From: an uncultured Clostridia bacterium
Lineage (GTDB): Bacteria; Bacillota; Clostridia; TANB77; CAG-508
NCBI GenBank assembly: GCA_947628775.1
Contig: CANRBI010000004.1
Location: 1-48,315 of the forward strand
Reading direction: 5' to 3'
Length of the DNA: 48,315 nucleotides
Position numbers and translations under genes: made by a program. Each line of letters starts with the position of its first letter. Positions within the stretch are counted from its first letter, which is position 1. Below are positions 24,930 through 33,806 of the stretch, in pieces. Below the pieces are notes generated by a model. That model worked only from the letters and a program-made list of their open reading frames with translations. It had not been told where the DNA came from and searched no databases.

Positions 24930-26627
24930 TTATTTTAATGCTTTTTTGAATATTTCCCATACTGCGTCTGTTTCCATTCCTTTTTGCCAAGCGGCTACTC
25001 CTCCTAATTTATATTCTGTTATTAGGCTTGCTTTTTCTTGTAGGGATTTTTCGTCTTCTATCCACATTTTCTTTGTGTCATTTCCTTCTTTGTATTCTAC
25101 ATAGTTTTGTTTTAGGTCTTCATCCCATTTTCTTTCTGCTGTTTCTGGTATTGTGCTGTCTATGTCTTTCATTGATACTATTTCTTTTTTGGTTATTTTT
25201 CCGCTTTCGTCTTGTGTCCATAGTCTTGTGTAGAATGGTACTGCTAATATTATTTTTTCTGGTTCTATTTCTTCTGTTTTTACAAATTTTTCTATTCCTA
25301 ATTTTACCCAGTTATATCCTGCTGTTGTTCCTGGTTCTGTGCTTGAATCACTGTATTCGTCATATGCCATGAATATGATGTAGTCTGCTACGTCCCCTAT
25401 TACATGTCTGTCAAAACATAGTGACCATGTGTCACTTCCGTCTGGTGCTGTAACATCTACTGATAGTACTAGTCCTAGTTCTTGCATTCTTGGTTCTAGT
25501 TCTATTATGAATCTTGAGTATAGGTCTTTGTCTTCTTTTCTCATGTTTTCAAAGTCTAGGTTTATTCCGTCTAATTTGTATTTTATACATACATTTATTA
25601 TTGATTCTATTAACTGTTTTCTTTTTTGATAGCTGTTCATTACTCTTGAGGTTACACTCATCATTCCGTCTCCTGAATTTTGTAGCATTGGCCATATTTT
25701 ACAATTGTTTTCTCTTGCCCAGTCCATGTATGTTTGTCCTCTTGTTCCTATATTTTCTACTAGTTCTCCGTTTTCATTTATGTTGAAAAATGATGGTGAT
25801 ACTACATTTACTCCGTCTATTGTTGTTCCTGTTCTGTCTGGTGCTGTTGCTACTTGTGAGTAGTAATCCCATATTAGGTTTACTTTTCCTTCTATTTGTT
25901 TTTCTTCTTGCATGTCTTCTCTTACTGTTACTTTGTTTGTTACTTTTGAGCTTTTTATATATCCTATTTTTCCGTTTTCTGTTCGTACTTTACTATATCT
26001 ATTATTTTCTGATATTATGTATATTACTTGTCCTTTTTTTACTCTGTCTATTGTTTTACTTATGAATTTTGTTGATGATTTGACTGATACATTTGAACTT
26101 ACTACTGCTTTTTCTTGTTTTTTTGATAGTGAGTCTATTATTACTACTTTTGGTTCTTCTTTGTAGCTTACTTCTATGTCATATACTTCTTTTAGTTCTT
26201 CTATTGGCAGGTATGTTATGTCGTTTTGTTTTATTGCGTGTGTGTATGTTGTTTTGTCTGAACCGTTTATGTTTATTGTGTTGGTGTCATATCCTATTTC
26301 TGCTATTTTTTTATTATATGTTGTTATTATTTGGTTGTTTTCTGTGTCTTCATATATATATTTGTCAAAGAAGTTGCCTAGATCTTCTTTTGATATATAT
26401 ACTTCTCCTTCTTGAATTAGTATTCCTGTTTTTAGGTTTTCTGTTACGTTTCTGTTGTTTATTACTAGGTTTATTGTTTTGTTTTTTCCAACTATTATGT
26501 AGTTATTTGCTATTAGTCCTATTATTAATAGTAATATTATTGCAATTATTGTGCTTAGTATGATTGTGTTTCTTTTTTTCTTTTTTCCTTTTTCTAATAC
26601 GTTTTGTGGTTCTTTTGTTTTTTTCAT
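24930..26627 (-). CDS. Membrane-anchored GH18 family glycosyl hydrolase with stalk and SH3 domains
   Basis: The 565-residue protein has a basic N terminus and a membrane helix (about 22-47), a copper-amine-oxidase-like stalk domain (about 55-165), a bacterial SH3 segment (about 175-235, KKGQVIYIISENNRYSKVRTENGKIGYI), and a C-terminal GH18 barrel. The catalytic motif DGINLDFE (DxxDxxE type) is intact, and AYDEYSD and GVAAWQKG match the end of the barrel. The arrangement resembles spore-cortex lytic enzymes such as SleL/YaaH and YdhD, which cut N-acetylglucosamine bonds in spore or vegetative wall. Lying beside sigH suggests a spore or wall role, but no SigE/SigG promoter was identified. Confidence 0.88.
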   Translation of the reverse strand: MKKTKEPQNVLEKGKKKKRNTIILSTIIAIILLLIIGLIANNYIIVGKNKTINLVINNRNVTENLKTGILIQEGEVYISKEDLGNFFDKYIYEDTENNQIITTYNKKIAEIGYDTNTININGSDKTTYTHAIKQNDITYLPIEELKEVYDIEVSYKEEPKVVIIDSLSKKQEKAVVSSNVSVKSSTKFISKTIDRVKKGQVIYIISENNRYSKVRTENGKIGYIKSSKVTNKVTVREDMQEEKQIEGKVNLIWDYYSQVATAPDRTGTTIDGVNVVSPSFFNINENGELVENIGTRGQTYMDWARENNCKIWPMLQNSGDGMMSVTSRVMNSYQKRKQLIESIINVCIKYKLDGINLDFENMRKEDKDLYSRFIIELEPRMQELGLVLSVDVTAPDGSDTWSLCFDRHVIGDVADYIIFMAYDEYSDSSTEPGTTAGYNWVKLGIEKFVKTEEIEPEKIILAVPFYTRLWTQDESGKITKKEIVSMKDIDSTIPETAERKWDEDLKQNYVEYKEGNDTKKMWIEDEKSLQEKASLITEYKLGGVAAWQKGMETDAVWEIFKKALK

Positions 26628-26709
26628 TTTTTATTTCCACCCTTCTTGTGTTTTTTCTTTATTACTATATCATAAATTTTTATTTTAGCAAATACTTTTT
26701 TTATTTTTT

Positions 26710-28833
26710 TTATTTTAATATTCTTATTGTGTTTAGAATTGTTATTAGTGTTGTTCCTACATCTGCAAATACTGCTTGCCACATGTCTGTTATTCCATAT
26801 ATGCTTAGTATCATTGTTAGTATTTTTATTCCTATTGAAAATATTAGGTTTTGTTTTATTATTTGGTTTGTTCTTTTTGATATTTGTATTGCTTCTATTA
26901 TTTTTGATAGTTCGTCTGTCATTATTACTATGTCTGATGCTTCTATTGCTGAGCTTTGGCCTATTCCTCCCATTGATATTCCGATATCTGCTCGTGCTAA
27001 TACAGGACTGTCATTTATTCCGTCTCCTACATATGCTATTTTTTCGTTTGATGGTTTTTGGTTTAGCTGGTTTTCAAGTTCTTTGTATTTGTCTTGTGGT
27101 AACATTTGTGATTTTGTTTCTTGTATTCCTATTTCGTTTGCTATTTTTTCTGCTATTTGTTTTTTGTCTCCTGTGTACATTTTTGTTTTTATTCCTTGTT
27201 GTTTTAGTTTTTCTATTGTTTCTTTTGCTTTTGGTTTTATTTCATCTTCTAGTGTTATTTCTCCTATTGTTTCGTCATTTATTTTTAGGTATATTTTTGT
27301 GTTTGTTTCTTCTTTTTGTTGTATTCCTGCAAATTCTTGATTTCCTATTTTTATTTGTTTTCCTTCTATTTCATATGTTATTCCTTTTCCTGGTATTTCT
27401 TTTAGGTTTTGTATGTTTTTTGTGTTTAGGTCTTTTTTGTTTTCTATTTTGCTTATTATTGCTTTTGCTATTGGATGGTTTGAGTAACTTTCTCCTAGTG
27501 CAAAGTATTTTAGTATTTCTTCTTTTGTGTATTTTTCATTTATTTGTGTTATGTTTGATATTTGGAAGTTTCCTGTTGTTAGTGTTCCTGTTTTGTCAAA
27601 TATTATTTGTTTTATGTCTTTTATGTTGTCTAGGTAGTCACTTCCTTTTATTAGTATTCCTTTTTTTGAGGCTTTTCCTATTCCAGTAAAATAGCTTAGT
27701 GGTACTGATATTGCTATTGAACATGGACATGAGATTACTAGGAATATTAGTGCTTTGTATATGCTTTCACTATATGTTGTTTTTGTTATTATTGGCATTA
27801 ATATTGCTACTAGTATGGCTAGTGCTATTACTATTGGTGTGTATATTTTTGCTGCTTTTGCGACAAAGTTTTCTGTTTTTGCTTTTTTGTCTGTTGCGTT
27901 TTCTACTAAGTTTAGTATTTGGTTTACTGTGCTGTTTTCGTATGTTTTTTCTACTTGTACTTCGATTAGTCCTTGTATGTTTATTCCTCCTGATAGTACT
28001 TGTGAGTTTTCTTGTACTTGTATTGGTATGCTTTCTCCTGTTAGTGCTTGATTGTTTATTTGGGCTTTTCCTTTTATTATTTTTCCGTCTAGTGGTATTT
28101 TTTCTCCAGTTTTTATTATTATTATGTCTCCTATTTTTATTTCTTCTGGATTTACTTGTTTTGTTCCGTTTTCTGTTTTTAGGTTTGCATATTCTGGTTT
28201 TATATCCATTAGTTCTGTTATTGATTTTCGGGTTTTGCTTACTGCTTTTGCTTCTAGTATTTTTCCTATTTCATATAGAGTTATTACCATTATTCCTTCT
28301 GTTTGTTTGTTTACTATACATGCTCCTATTACTGATATTGTTATTAATATGTTTTCGTCTAGTACATGGTTTTTTATTAGTTGTTTGTATGCTTTTGGGA
28401 TAATTTTGATTAGTAGTATTAATAGTGATAGTATTAGTAGTATTATTTGTATGGTTTGTGTTTGGGTTTGATTTATGTTTAGTGTTTGCTGTATGAATGT
28501 GTTTTGTGTTGATATGTAGTATATTAGTATTCCTATTATTATTCGTAGTATGTCTGTATTTGCTCTTTCTGTTTTTTGTTCTGTTGGTGTTTTTGCTCCT
28601 TCTATTGTTGCTGTTACGTCTGGTTCTACTTTTTGTATTAGTTTATTGATTTCTTTTGTTGTTTCGTTTGGGTTTGTTTCTTGTTCTGTTTGAAATGTTA
28701 GTTTTGAGGTTGAAAAGTTTACTACTACTTTTTGGTATTTTGGTGTTTGTTTTATTTTGTCTTCTACTTTTTGTGCACATGCTGCACAGTCTAGTCCGTT
28801 TAATTGATATTTATAGTTCTTCAATGTGCTCAC
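26710..28833 (-). CDS. Heavy-metal P1B-type ATPase (Zn/Cd/Pb exporter type)
   Basis: This pump uses ATP to export soft divalent metals. The 707-residue protein has one N-terminal HMA domain with GLDCAACAQKVE (metal-binding Cys16 and Cys19), paired helices, the actuator TGES motif in QALTGESIP, the CPC membrane site in VISCPCSIAIS, DKTGTLTTG at the phosphorylated Asp, the HP dipeptide in SNHPIAKAI and GDGINDSPVLARADIGI. The CPC plus the C-terminal GI..LTMILS..GI..MW..VFADVGTTLI helices fit the CadA/ZntA subgroup better than the copper pumps. No ArsR/CadC-type regulator lies nearby. Confidence 0.93.
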   Translation of the reverse strand: MSTLKNYKYQLNGLDCAACAQKVEDKIKQTPKYQKVVVNFSTSKLTFQTEQETNPNETTKEINKLIQKVEPDVTATIEGAKTPTEQKTERANTDILRIIIGILIYYISTQNTFIQQTLNINQTQTQTIQIILLILSLLILLIKIIPKAYKQLIKNHVLDENILITISVIGACIVNKQTEGIMVITLYEIGKILEAKAVSKTRKSITELMDIKPEYANLKTENGTKQVNPEEIKIGDIIIIKTGEKIPLDGKIIKGKAQINNQALTGESIPIQVQENSQVLSGGINIQGLIEVQVEKTYENSTVNQILNLVENATDKKAKTENFVAKAAKIYTPIVIALAILVAILMPIITKTTYSESIYKALIFLVISCPCSIAISVPLSYFTGIGKASKKGILIKGSDYLDNIKDIKQIIFDKTGTLTTGNFQISNITQINEKYTKEEILKYFALGESYSNHPIAKAIISKIENKKDLNTKNIQNLKEIPGKGITYEIEGKQIKIGNQEFAGIQQKEETNTKIYLKINDETIGEITLEDEIKPKAKETIEKLKQQGIKTKMYTGDKKQIAEKIANEIGIQETKSQMLPQDKYKELENQLNQKPSNEKIAYVGDGINDSPVLARADIGISMGGIGQSSAIEASDIVIMTDELSKIIEAIQISKRTNQIIKQNLIFSIGIKILTMILSIYGITDMWQAVFADVGTTLITILNTIRILK

Positions 28834-28943
28834 GACCTTTCTTTACTATTGGTGATATGTTATGTCTTTTTTTGTTTTTTGTCAATAGTTTTTAATAGAA
28901 ATAAGGTGGACATTTGGGGATGTTCACCTTGGTTTTTGTGTAT

Positions 28944-30002
28944 TTATTTTTGAATGTATATTGTTTTTGTGTCATATGCTAGTTCTACATTTTCTTTGTT
29001 TAGTAGTTGCATTAGTTGTTTGTTTATTATGTCTTCTATTTTTAAGAATTCTATGTAGTCTGATGTTGCTGTGTAACAGAATATGTTTATATTTATTCCA
29101 TTGCTTTCTATTTTGTTGAATTGTACTTCTACTGATTCTGATTTTATAAATCGATTGTTTCTTAGTAGGTCTTTAATTTTTTGTGTTATTTCTTCTATTT
29201 TTTGTATGCTTGTTTCTAGTGTGATTAGTAGGTCACATTCGTATCTTCTATTTTCTATTTTGCTGTAGTTTATTATTGCTCCTTCTGATATTTTGCTGTT
29301 TGGTATTGTTACTAATGTGTTGTCTAGTGTTTTCATTCGTACTGCTCTGAATGTGATGTCTTCTACTGTTCCAGTGTGTTCTGCTACTTGTATGAAGTCT
29401 CCTACTATGAATGGTTTGTCAAATAGTAGAACTACTCCACTACATAGGTTTTTGGCTATGTCTTGTGCTGCTAGTGCTAGTACTACACTTCCTAGTCCTA
29501 GTCCTGTTATTATTCCACTTAGATTGTAGCCAAATTCATATGCTATCATGAATCCTGCTATTATATATATTACGTATCTTATTAGTTTTCCAATGAAACT
29601 GCTTACTTTTTCGTTTGCATTTATATGGTTGCTTTTTTTGATTCTTTTCATTATTTGTGCTTTTGGTGTTAGCATGTTTGATAGTCCATTTGCTATTATG
29701 GCTATTAGTATTGATTTTTCTATTTTTATTATTAGTGCCATTGTTTCGGCTTTTAATCCTAAGCATGTTATTGCTATGTGGGCTCCTAATAAGATTACTG
29801 CGTATTTTATTGGTTTGTATAAACCATGTTCTTTTATTCTTTTTTCTTTTTGCTTCATATTAAATATTTTTATGATGATATATGATATTCCAGAACTAAA
29901 AATTTTAAATAATATGAATATACATATTGCTATTATTATGTCAAGTATTTGTTCACTTTGAATGTTTTGGATGTATTGGATTAGTTCGATTAGTTTGTTC
30001 AT
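28944..30002 (-). CDS. MscS family mechanosensitive ion channel
   Basis: MscS channels open under membrane tension and release solutes during osmotic downshock. The 352-residue protein has an N-terminal helix (about 18-40), further helices near 70-115 and 140-160, then the pore helix TM3 region (IITGLGLGSVVLALAAQDIAKNLCSGVVLLFD, about 165-197), the beta domain (FIVGDFIQVAEHTGTVEDITFRAVRMKTLDNTLVTIPN) and the C-terminal cage. The V-R-M arginine is a CGA codon, which supports CGA still meaning arginine. It lies 16 bases after the DUF362 gene's... downstream neighbour order on the minus strand is DUF362 then MscS. Confidence 0.94.
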   Translation of the reverse strand: MNKLIELIQYIQNIQSEQILDIIIAICIFILFKIFSSGISYIIIKIFNMKQKEKRIKEHGLYKPIKYAVILLGAHIAITCLGLKAETMALIIKIEKSILIAIIANGLSNMLTPKAQIMKRIKKSNHINANEKVSSFIGKLIRYVIYIIAGFMIAYEFGYNLSGIITGLGLGSVVLALAAQDIAKNLCSGVVLLFDKPFIVGDFIQVAEHTGTVEDITFRAVRMKTLDNTLVTIPNSKISEGAIINYSKIENRRYECDLLITLETSIQKIEEITQKIKDLLRNNRFIKSESVEVQFNKIESNGININIFCYTATSDYIEFLKIEDIINKQLMQLLNKENVELAYDTKTIYIQK

Positions 30003-30018
30003 GTTTTCCTCCTATTTA

Positions 30019-30906
30019 TTAGATTTCTATTAATTCATAGTTTGTTGTTCCTAGTCCTATTGATTCTGCATATTCTAAGATATGTCTTCCTTCTAAACTG
30101 TCTATTCTGTTTTGTAGGTCTTTTTCTCTTGGTTCTGTTGAGTTCCATATCATGTCAATAAATGCTTGGTCATTTGCTACTGGGTCTAGTGATGCTACTA
30201 TTCCTATATCTGACATAATTGGGTCTCCTTGGTTTCTGTCACAGTCACAGTCTAGTGATATTGCATTCATTACTGTTATGTTAATTATTTTTTTGTTTTG
30301 TTTTTCTAAATAGTCTGTTACTGATTTTGCTGCTTCTGCCATTGCTTCTATGAAGTCTGTTTGTTTTACTTTTCCCATAAATGCCATTATTGTATTTTCT
30401 GTTCTTCCTTCTGAGTGAATGTATGCTTTTCCTTTGCTTGATGCTATTCCTATTGCTTGGTTTTTTAGGTTTGCGCCGAATCCTCCCATTGCATGTCCTT
30501 TTCCATGTGCTAAATTTAATATGGAGTCGTATTTTTCTATGTTTTTTCCTACTAGATTATATTTTAGGTGTTTTCCGTTGTTTATTGGTATTTTTATTTC
30601 TCCTTCTGCATCCATGATATCTACTTCACTAATTTGTGTGAATCCGTGTTGTTCTGCTACTTTTAGGTGATTTTTTGCTTTTGATCTTTTTCCTGGATAT
30701 GCTGTATTACATTCGATTATTGTTCCGTTTATTTTGTTTATTAGTGGTGCTATTAGTTCTTTTTTTAGGTAGCCTTTTGAGCCTGCTTCTCCTGTTGATA
30801 CTTTTACTCCTATTTTTCCTTCTAGTTTTACTCCTATTGCTTCATATATGTTTATTAGTGATTCGGGTGTTATTGTTTTGGTGAAGTATACTTTTGATTT
30901 TGGCAT
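30019..30906 (-). CDS. DUF362 domain-containing protein
   Basis: The 295-residue protein matches DUF362: VYFTKTITPESL at the start, a conserved Gly/Lys-rich region GKIGVKVSTGEAGSKGYLKKELI, NTAYPGKRSKAKNHLKVAEQHGF, and NLAHGKGHAMGGFGANLKNQAIG. A small Cys cluster (DCDCDRNQGDP) lies near residue 220, but the C-terminal 4Fe-4S ferredoxin module seen in many members is missing. The function of the family is not known. It is followed by mscS at 16 bases, probably co-transcribed. It is the last gene with the left-hand codon style (C-ending codons, CTA leucine). Confidence 0.85.
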   Translation of the reverse strand: MPKSKVYFTKTITPESLINIYEAIGVKLEGKIGVKVSTGEAGSKGYLKKELIAPLINKINGTIIECNTAYPGKRSKAKNHLKVAEQHGFTQISEVDIMDAEGEIKIPINNGKHLKYNLVGKNIEKYDSILNLAHGKGHAMGGFGANLKNQAIGIASSKGKAYIHSEGRTENTIMAFMGKVKQTDFIEAMAEAAKSVTDYLEKQNKKIINITVMNAISLDCDCDRNQGDPIMSDIGIVASLDPVANDQAFIDMIWNSTEPREKDLQNRIDSLEGRHILEYAESIGLGTTNYELIEI

Positions 30907-30966
30907 ATGGTTTTACCTCTCTTTTTTTTGTATATTTTATCATATATTTTTTTATTTTACAACTTG

Positions 30967-30991
30967 AACTTGTGCAATTTTTGCATAAGTT
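30967..30991. promoter_or_regulatory. 25-bp imperfect palindrome over the sRNA promoter
   Basis: Arms AACTTGTGCAA (30967-30977) and TTGCATAAGTT (30981-30991) pair with a single mismatch around TTT. It overlaps the -35 element at 30981 and could be an operator for the RNA at 31011. Confidence 0.4.
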
Positions 30992-31008
30992 GATTTTTGT
31001 TATATAAT
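30981..31008 (+). promoter_or_regulatory. Promoter of the candidate sRNA
   Basis: TTGCAT (30981-30986), 16-base spacer, TATAAT (31003-31008) on the plus strand, directly before the structured RNA. Confidence 0.6.
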
Positions 31009-31010
31009 AA

Positions 31011-31125
31011 GAACCTGATTCTACTTTGCAATCAAAGATTGCAGTGGGTATTCCCAGAATCTTGTTGTCCTTGACAATAAAAATAAGTGAAAAGATTTTT
31101 ATCTCCTCACTTATTTATAATTTTT
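31011..31125 (+). ncRNA. Candidate small structured RNA
   Basis: A self-contained unit of about 115 bases with no open frame. A closing stem GATTCT/AGAATC (31017-31022 and 31056-31061) encloses two hairpins: TGCAATC-AAA-GATTGCA (31027-31043) and TGGG-TATT-CCCA (31045-31056). A C/T-rich loop (ATCTCCTC) sits inside the final hairpin, whose arms are 31081-31090 and 31107-31116 and which ends in ATAATTTTT as a terminator. The promoter and palindrome lie just upstream. C/T-rich loops are typical of sRNAs that pair with ribosome binding sites, but the target is unknown. It matches no riboswitch class I can identify. The final hairpin can also terminate valS from the other side. Confidence 0.5.
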
Positions 31126-31149
31126 GTGTCATGTCGTTTAGATAGAATT

Positions 31150-33792
31150 TCATTTTTTATTATCTAATTGTCTTATTCTCATTTCAATATTATTTAATCT
31201 TTCTGTATATTCTTTTTTTCTTTCTTTTATTTCTTTGACTTTTTGCGTAGGAGCTTTATTTATAAATCCATCATTATTTAGCATATTGTCTACTCTTTCC
31301 ATTTCGATTAATAATTTTTCTTTTTCCTTAGTAATTCTTGCAATTTCCTCTTTGATGTCTATTAATTCTTCAAAAGGAATAAATATTTCTAAATTTGAAG
31401 ATAGAACACTTATTGAATTTTGAGGTATATCTATTTTATCCTTTTTTATAATTATTTTATCTGCAAAACCTAGTTTCTTCAGAAATTCACTAGATTGCTT
31501 AATTTCATTTTCATATATATTTGTGACAATTATAAGTTTTGCTTTCTTAGAAGGGTGTACATTCATTTTAGCTCTTACATTTCTAATTTCTGTAATAACT
31601 TTTTTTATCTCTTCTATATAGTTTTCTGCAGATATATCTTTTTGTTTTTCATTATATTTTGGAAATTCACTTATCATAATACTTTTAGAATTGTTATTTA
31701 TTGATTTATAAATTTTCTCTGTAACAAATGGCATAAATGGATGCAATAACTTCAAAGAATCTTCTAACACTGTTTTTAGTATGAATTGTGCTGTTTCTCT
31801 TGATTTATTTTCTTTATCATATAACCTTGTTTTTACAATCTCTACATACCAATCGCAAAATTCATTCCATATAAACTCATAAATGTTGTCCAATGCAACT
31901 CCTAAATTATATTCCTCCATATTTGCATAAACGTCTTTTATCAAATTATTTAACTTTGATAATATCCATTTATCTTCAATCATTAAGTTTGGTGTTTTTA
32001 AATCATCATTATAATCTTCAATATTCATTAAAACAAATTTTGATACATTCCAAATTTTATTCCCAAAATTTTTTGCAGCCTCTAATTTTTCAGGCAAAAA
32101 TCTCATATCATTTCCTATTGAATTACCTGAAATCAAAGAAAATCTCAAAGCATCTGCTGAATATTTATCTACTATTTCTAATGGATCTATTCCATTTCCT
32201 AATGATTTAGACATTTTTCGTCCTTGACTATCTCTTACAATTCCATGTATAAGAATATCTTTAAAAGGCACTGTTCCTGTTTGCTCAATTGCAGAAAACA
32301 TCATTCTAACAATCCAGAAAAATATTATATCATATCCTGTAACTAATGTATTTGTAGGATAAAAAATTTTTAAATCATCTGTTTTTTCTGGCCATCCAAG
32401 TGTTGAAAAAGGCCATAATGCTGAACTAAACCATGTATCTAAAGTATCTTGATCCTGTGTTAATTCTTTTGCTCCACATTTTTCACACTGAGTTGCTTTT
32501 CCTACATTTACATTTACGTGACCACATTTATCGCAATAATATACAGGTATTTGATGTCCCCACCAAATTTGTCTTGATATACACCAATCTTGTATATTTT
32601 CTAACCAGTTAAAATATGTTTTTTCAAATTTCTGTGGTATAAATTTTGTTTTTCCATTTTTAACAGCTTCGATTGCTGGTTTTGCTAGTTCCTTCATAGA
32701 AACAAACCATTGCTCAGATATTCTAGGTTCAATTATTGTTTTACATCTATCATGTTTTCCAACATTATGTGTTAATTTTTCTAGTTTAACCAAGTCCCCT
32801 GTTTCTTCTAATTTTTTTACAATTAGATTTCTAGCTTCCATTATATCTAGTCCCTTATATTCTGGTACTAAATCATTCATTTTGTTTTCTTCATCAAATA
32901 CTTCTATTATTTCTAATTTATGTCTTTGTCCAACTTGATAATCATTAATATCATGTGCTGGTGTAATTTTTACACAACCTGTACCAAATTCAATTTCAAC
33001 ACTTTCATCTGCAACTATTGGTATTTCTTTATTCATAATAGGCAAAATACATTTTTTCCCTATCAAGTCCTTATATCTATCATCATTTGGATTAACAGCA
33101 ACTCCTGTATCTCCAAGCATTGTTTCAGGTCTAGTTGTTGCAACTACAATGTATCTATTATCTCCTACAATTTTATATCTTATATACCATAAATTTGTTT
33201 CTTCTTCTTCATATTCAACTTCTGCATCAGATATAGTTGTTTTACAACAAGAACACCAATTTATCATTCTTTTTCCTTTATATATTAAGCCTTTGTCGTA
33301 TAAATTTTTAAATACAGTAAGTACAGCTTTTGATAATCCTTCATCTAAAGTAAATCTTGCATGCTCCCAATCTGCTGAACAGCCTATTCTTTTCTGTTGT
33401 TTTACAATTGTTCCACCATATTCCTTAGTCCATTTCCATGCCTCTTCTAAGAATTTTTTTCTTCCAATATCATGTTTATTTATTCCCTCTTTTTTTAACT
33501 TTTCTACAATTTTTACTTCAGTAGAAATTGCAGAATGGTCTGTTCCTGGAACCCATAATGTATTAAATCCCTGCATCCTTTTATATCTAATTAAAATATC
33601 TTGTATTGTTCCATCTAATGCATGTCCCATATGTAACTTTCCTGTTACATTTGGAGGTGGCATCATTATACAATATGATTCTTTTGTTTTGTCATTGTTA
33701 GGTTTAAAATACCCATTTTCTTCCCATTCTTTATATATTTTTTCTTCAAATTCTTTTGGATTATATATCTCTTCTAATTTTTCTTTTTGCAA
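31150..33792 (-). CDS. valS: Valyl-tRNA synthetase
   Basis: ValRS charges tRNA-Val. The 880-residue class I enzyme has the HIGH-type motif PPPNVTGKLHMGHAL (about 44-58), the editing domain (TTRPETMLGDTGVAV), a zinc-like CDKCGH...CEKCGA insertion, the KMSKS motif in GRKMSKSLGNGIDP, the anticodon domain, and a C-terminal coiled coil (ITKEKEKLLIEMERV). The start is TTG at 33792, supported by AAAGGAGG eight bases before it and by no nearer ATG. It follows the oligopeptide-binding protein by 14 bases, so it may be co-transcribed with the opp operon. Codons end mainly in T or A, unlike genes to the left. Confidence 0.98.
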   Translation of the reverse strand: MQKEKLEEIYNPKEFEEKIYKEWEENGYFKPNNDKTKESYCIMMPPPNVTGKLHMGHALDGTIQDILIRYKRMQGFNTLWVPGTDHSAISTEVKIVEKLKKEGINKHDIGRKKFLEEAWKWTKEYGGTIVKQQKRIGCSADWEHARFTLDEGLSKAVLTVFKNLYDKGLIYKGKRMINWCSCCKTTISDAEVEYEEEETNLWYIRYKIVGDNRYIVVATTRPETMLGDTGVAVNPNDDRYKDLIGKKCILPIMNKEIPIVADESVEIEFGTGCVKITPAHDINDYQVGQRHKLEIIEVFDEENKMNDLVPEYKGLDIMEARNLIVKKLEETGDLVKLEKLTHNVGKHDRCKTIIEPRISEQWFVSMKELAKPAIEAVKNGKTKFIPQKFEKTYFNWLENIQDWCISRQIWWGHQIPVYYCDKCGHVNVNVGKATQCEKCGAKELTQDQDTLDTWFSSALWPFSTLGWPEKTDDLKIFYPTNTLVTGYDIIFFWIVRMMFSAIEQTGTVPFKDILIHGIVRDSQGRKMSKSLGNGIDPLEIVDKYSADALRFSLISGNSIGNDMRFLPEKLEAAKNFGNKIWNVSKFVLMNIEDYNDDLKTPNLMIEDKWILSKLNNLIKDVYANMEEYNLGVALDNIYEFIWNEFCDWYVEIVKTRLYDKENKSRETAQFILKTVLEDSLKLLHPFMPFVTEKIYKSINNNSKSIMISEFPKYNEKQKDISAENYIEEIKKVITEIRNVRAKMNVHPSKKAKLIIVTNIYENEIKQSSEFLKKLGFADKIIIKKDKIDIPQNSISVLSSNLEIFIPFEELIDIKEEIARITKEKEKLLIEMERVDNMLNNDGFINKAPTQKVKEIKERKKEYTERLNNIEMRIRQLDNKK

Positions 33793-33806
33793 AGTGTATT
33801 CCTCCT

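Noticed and set aside
16411..28403. Many long hydrophobic plus-strand open frames opposite pheT, thrS, the P-type ATPase and others
   Set aside because: They are antisense shadows created by the T/G bias of the plus strand; the minus-strand proteins are clear.
30960..31010. A dif recombination site at the composition switch
   Set aside because: The palindrome has a 3-base spacer and does not match the XerCD dif consensus.
31011..31125. The structured RNA as a 6S RNA, SRP RNA or known riboswitch
   Set aside because: Too short for 6S or SRP RNA and no conserved core of a riboswitch class that I recognise; it is also transcribed away from DUF362.
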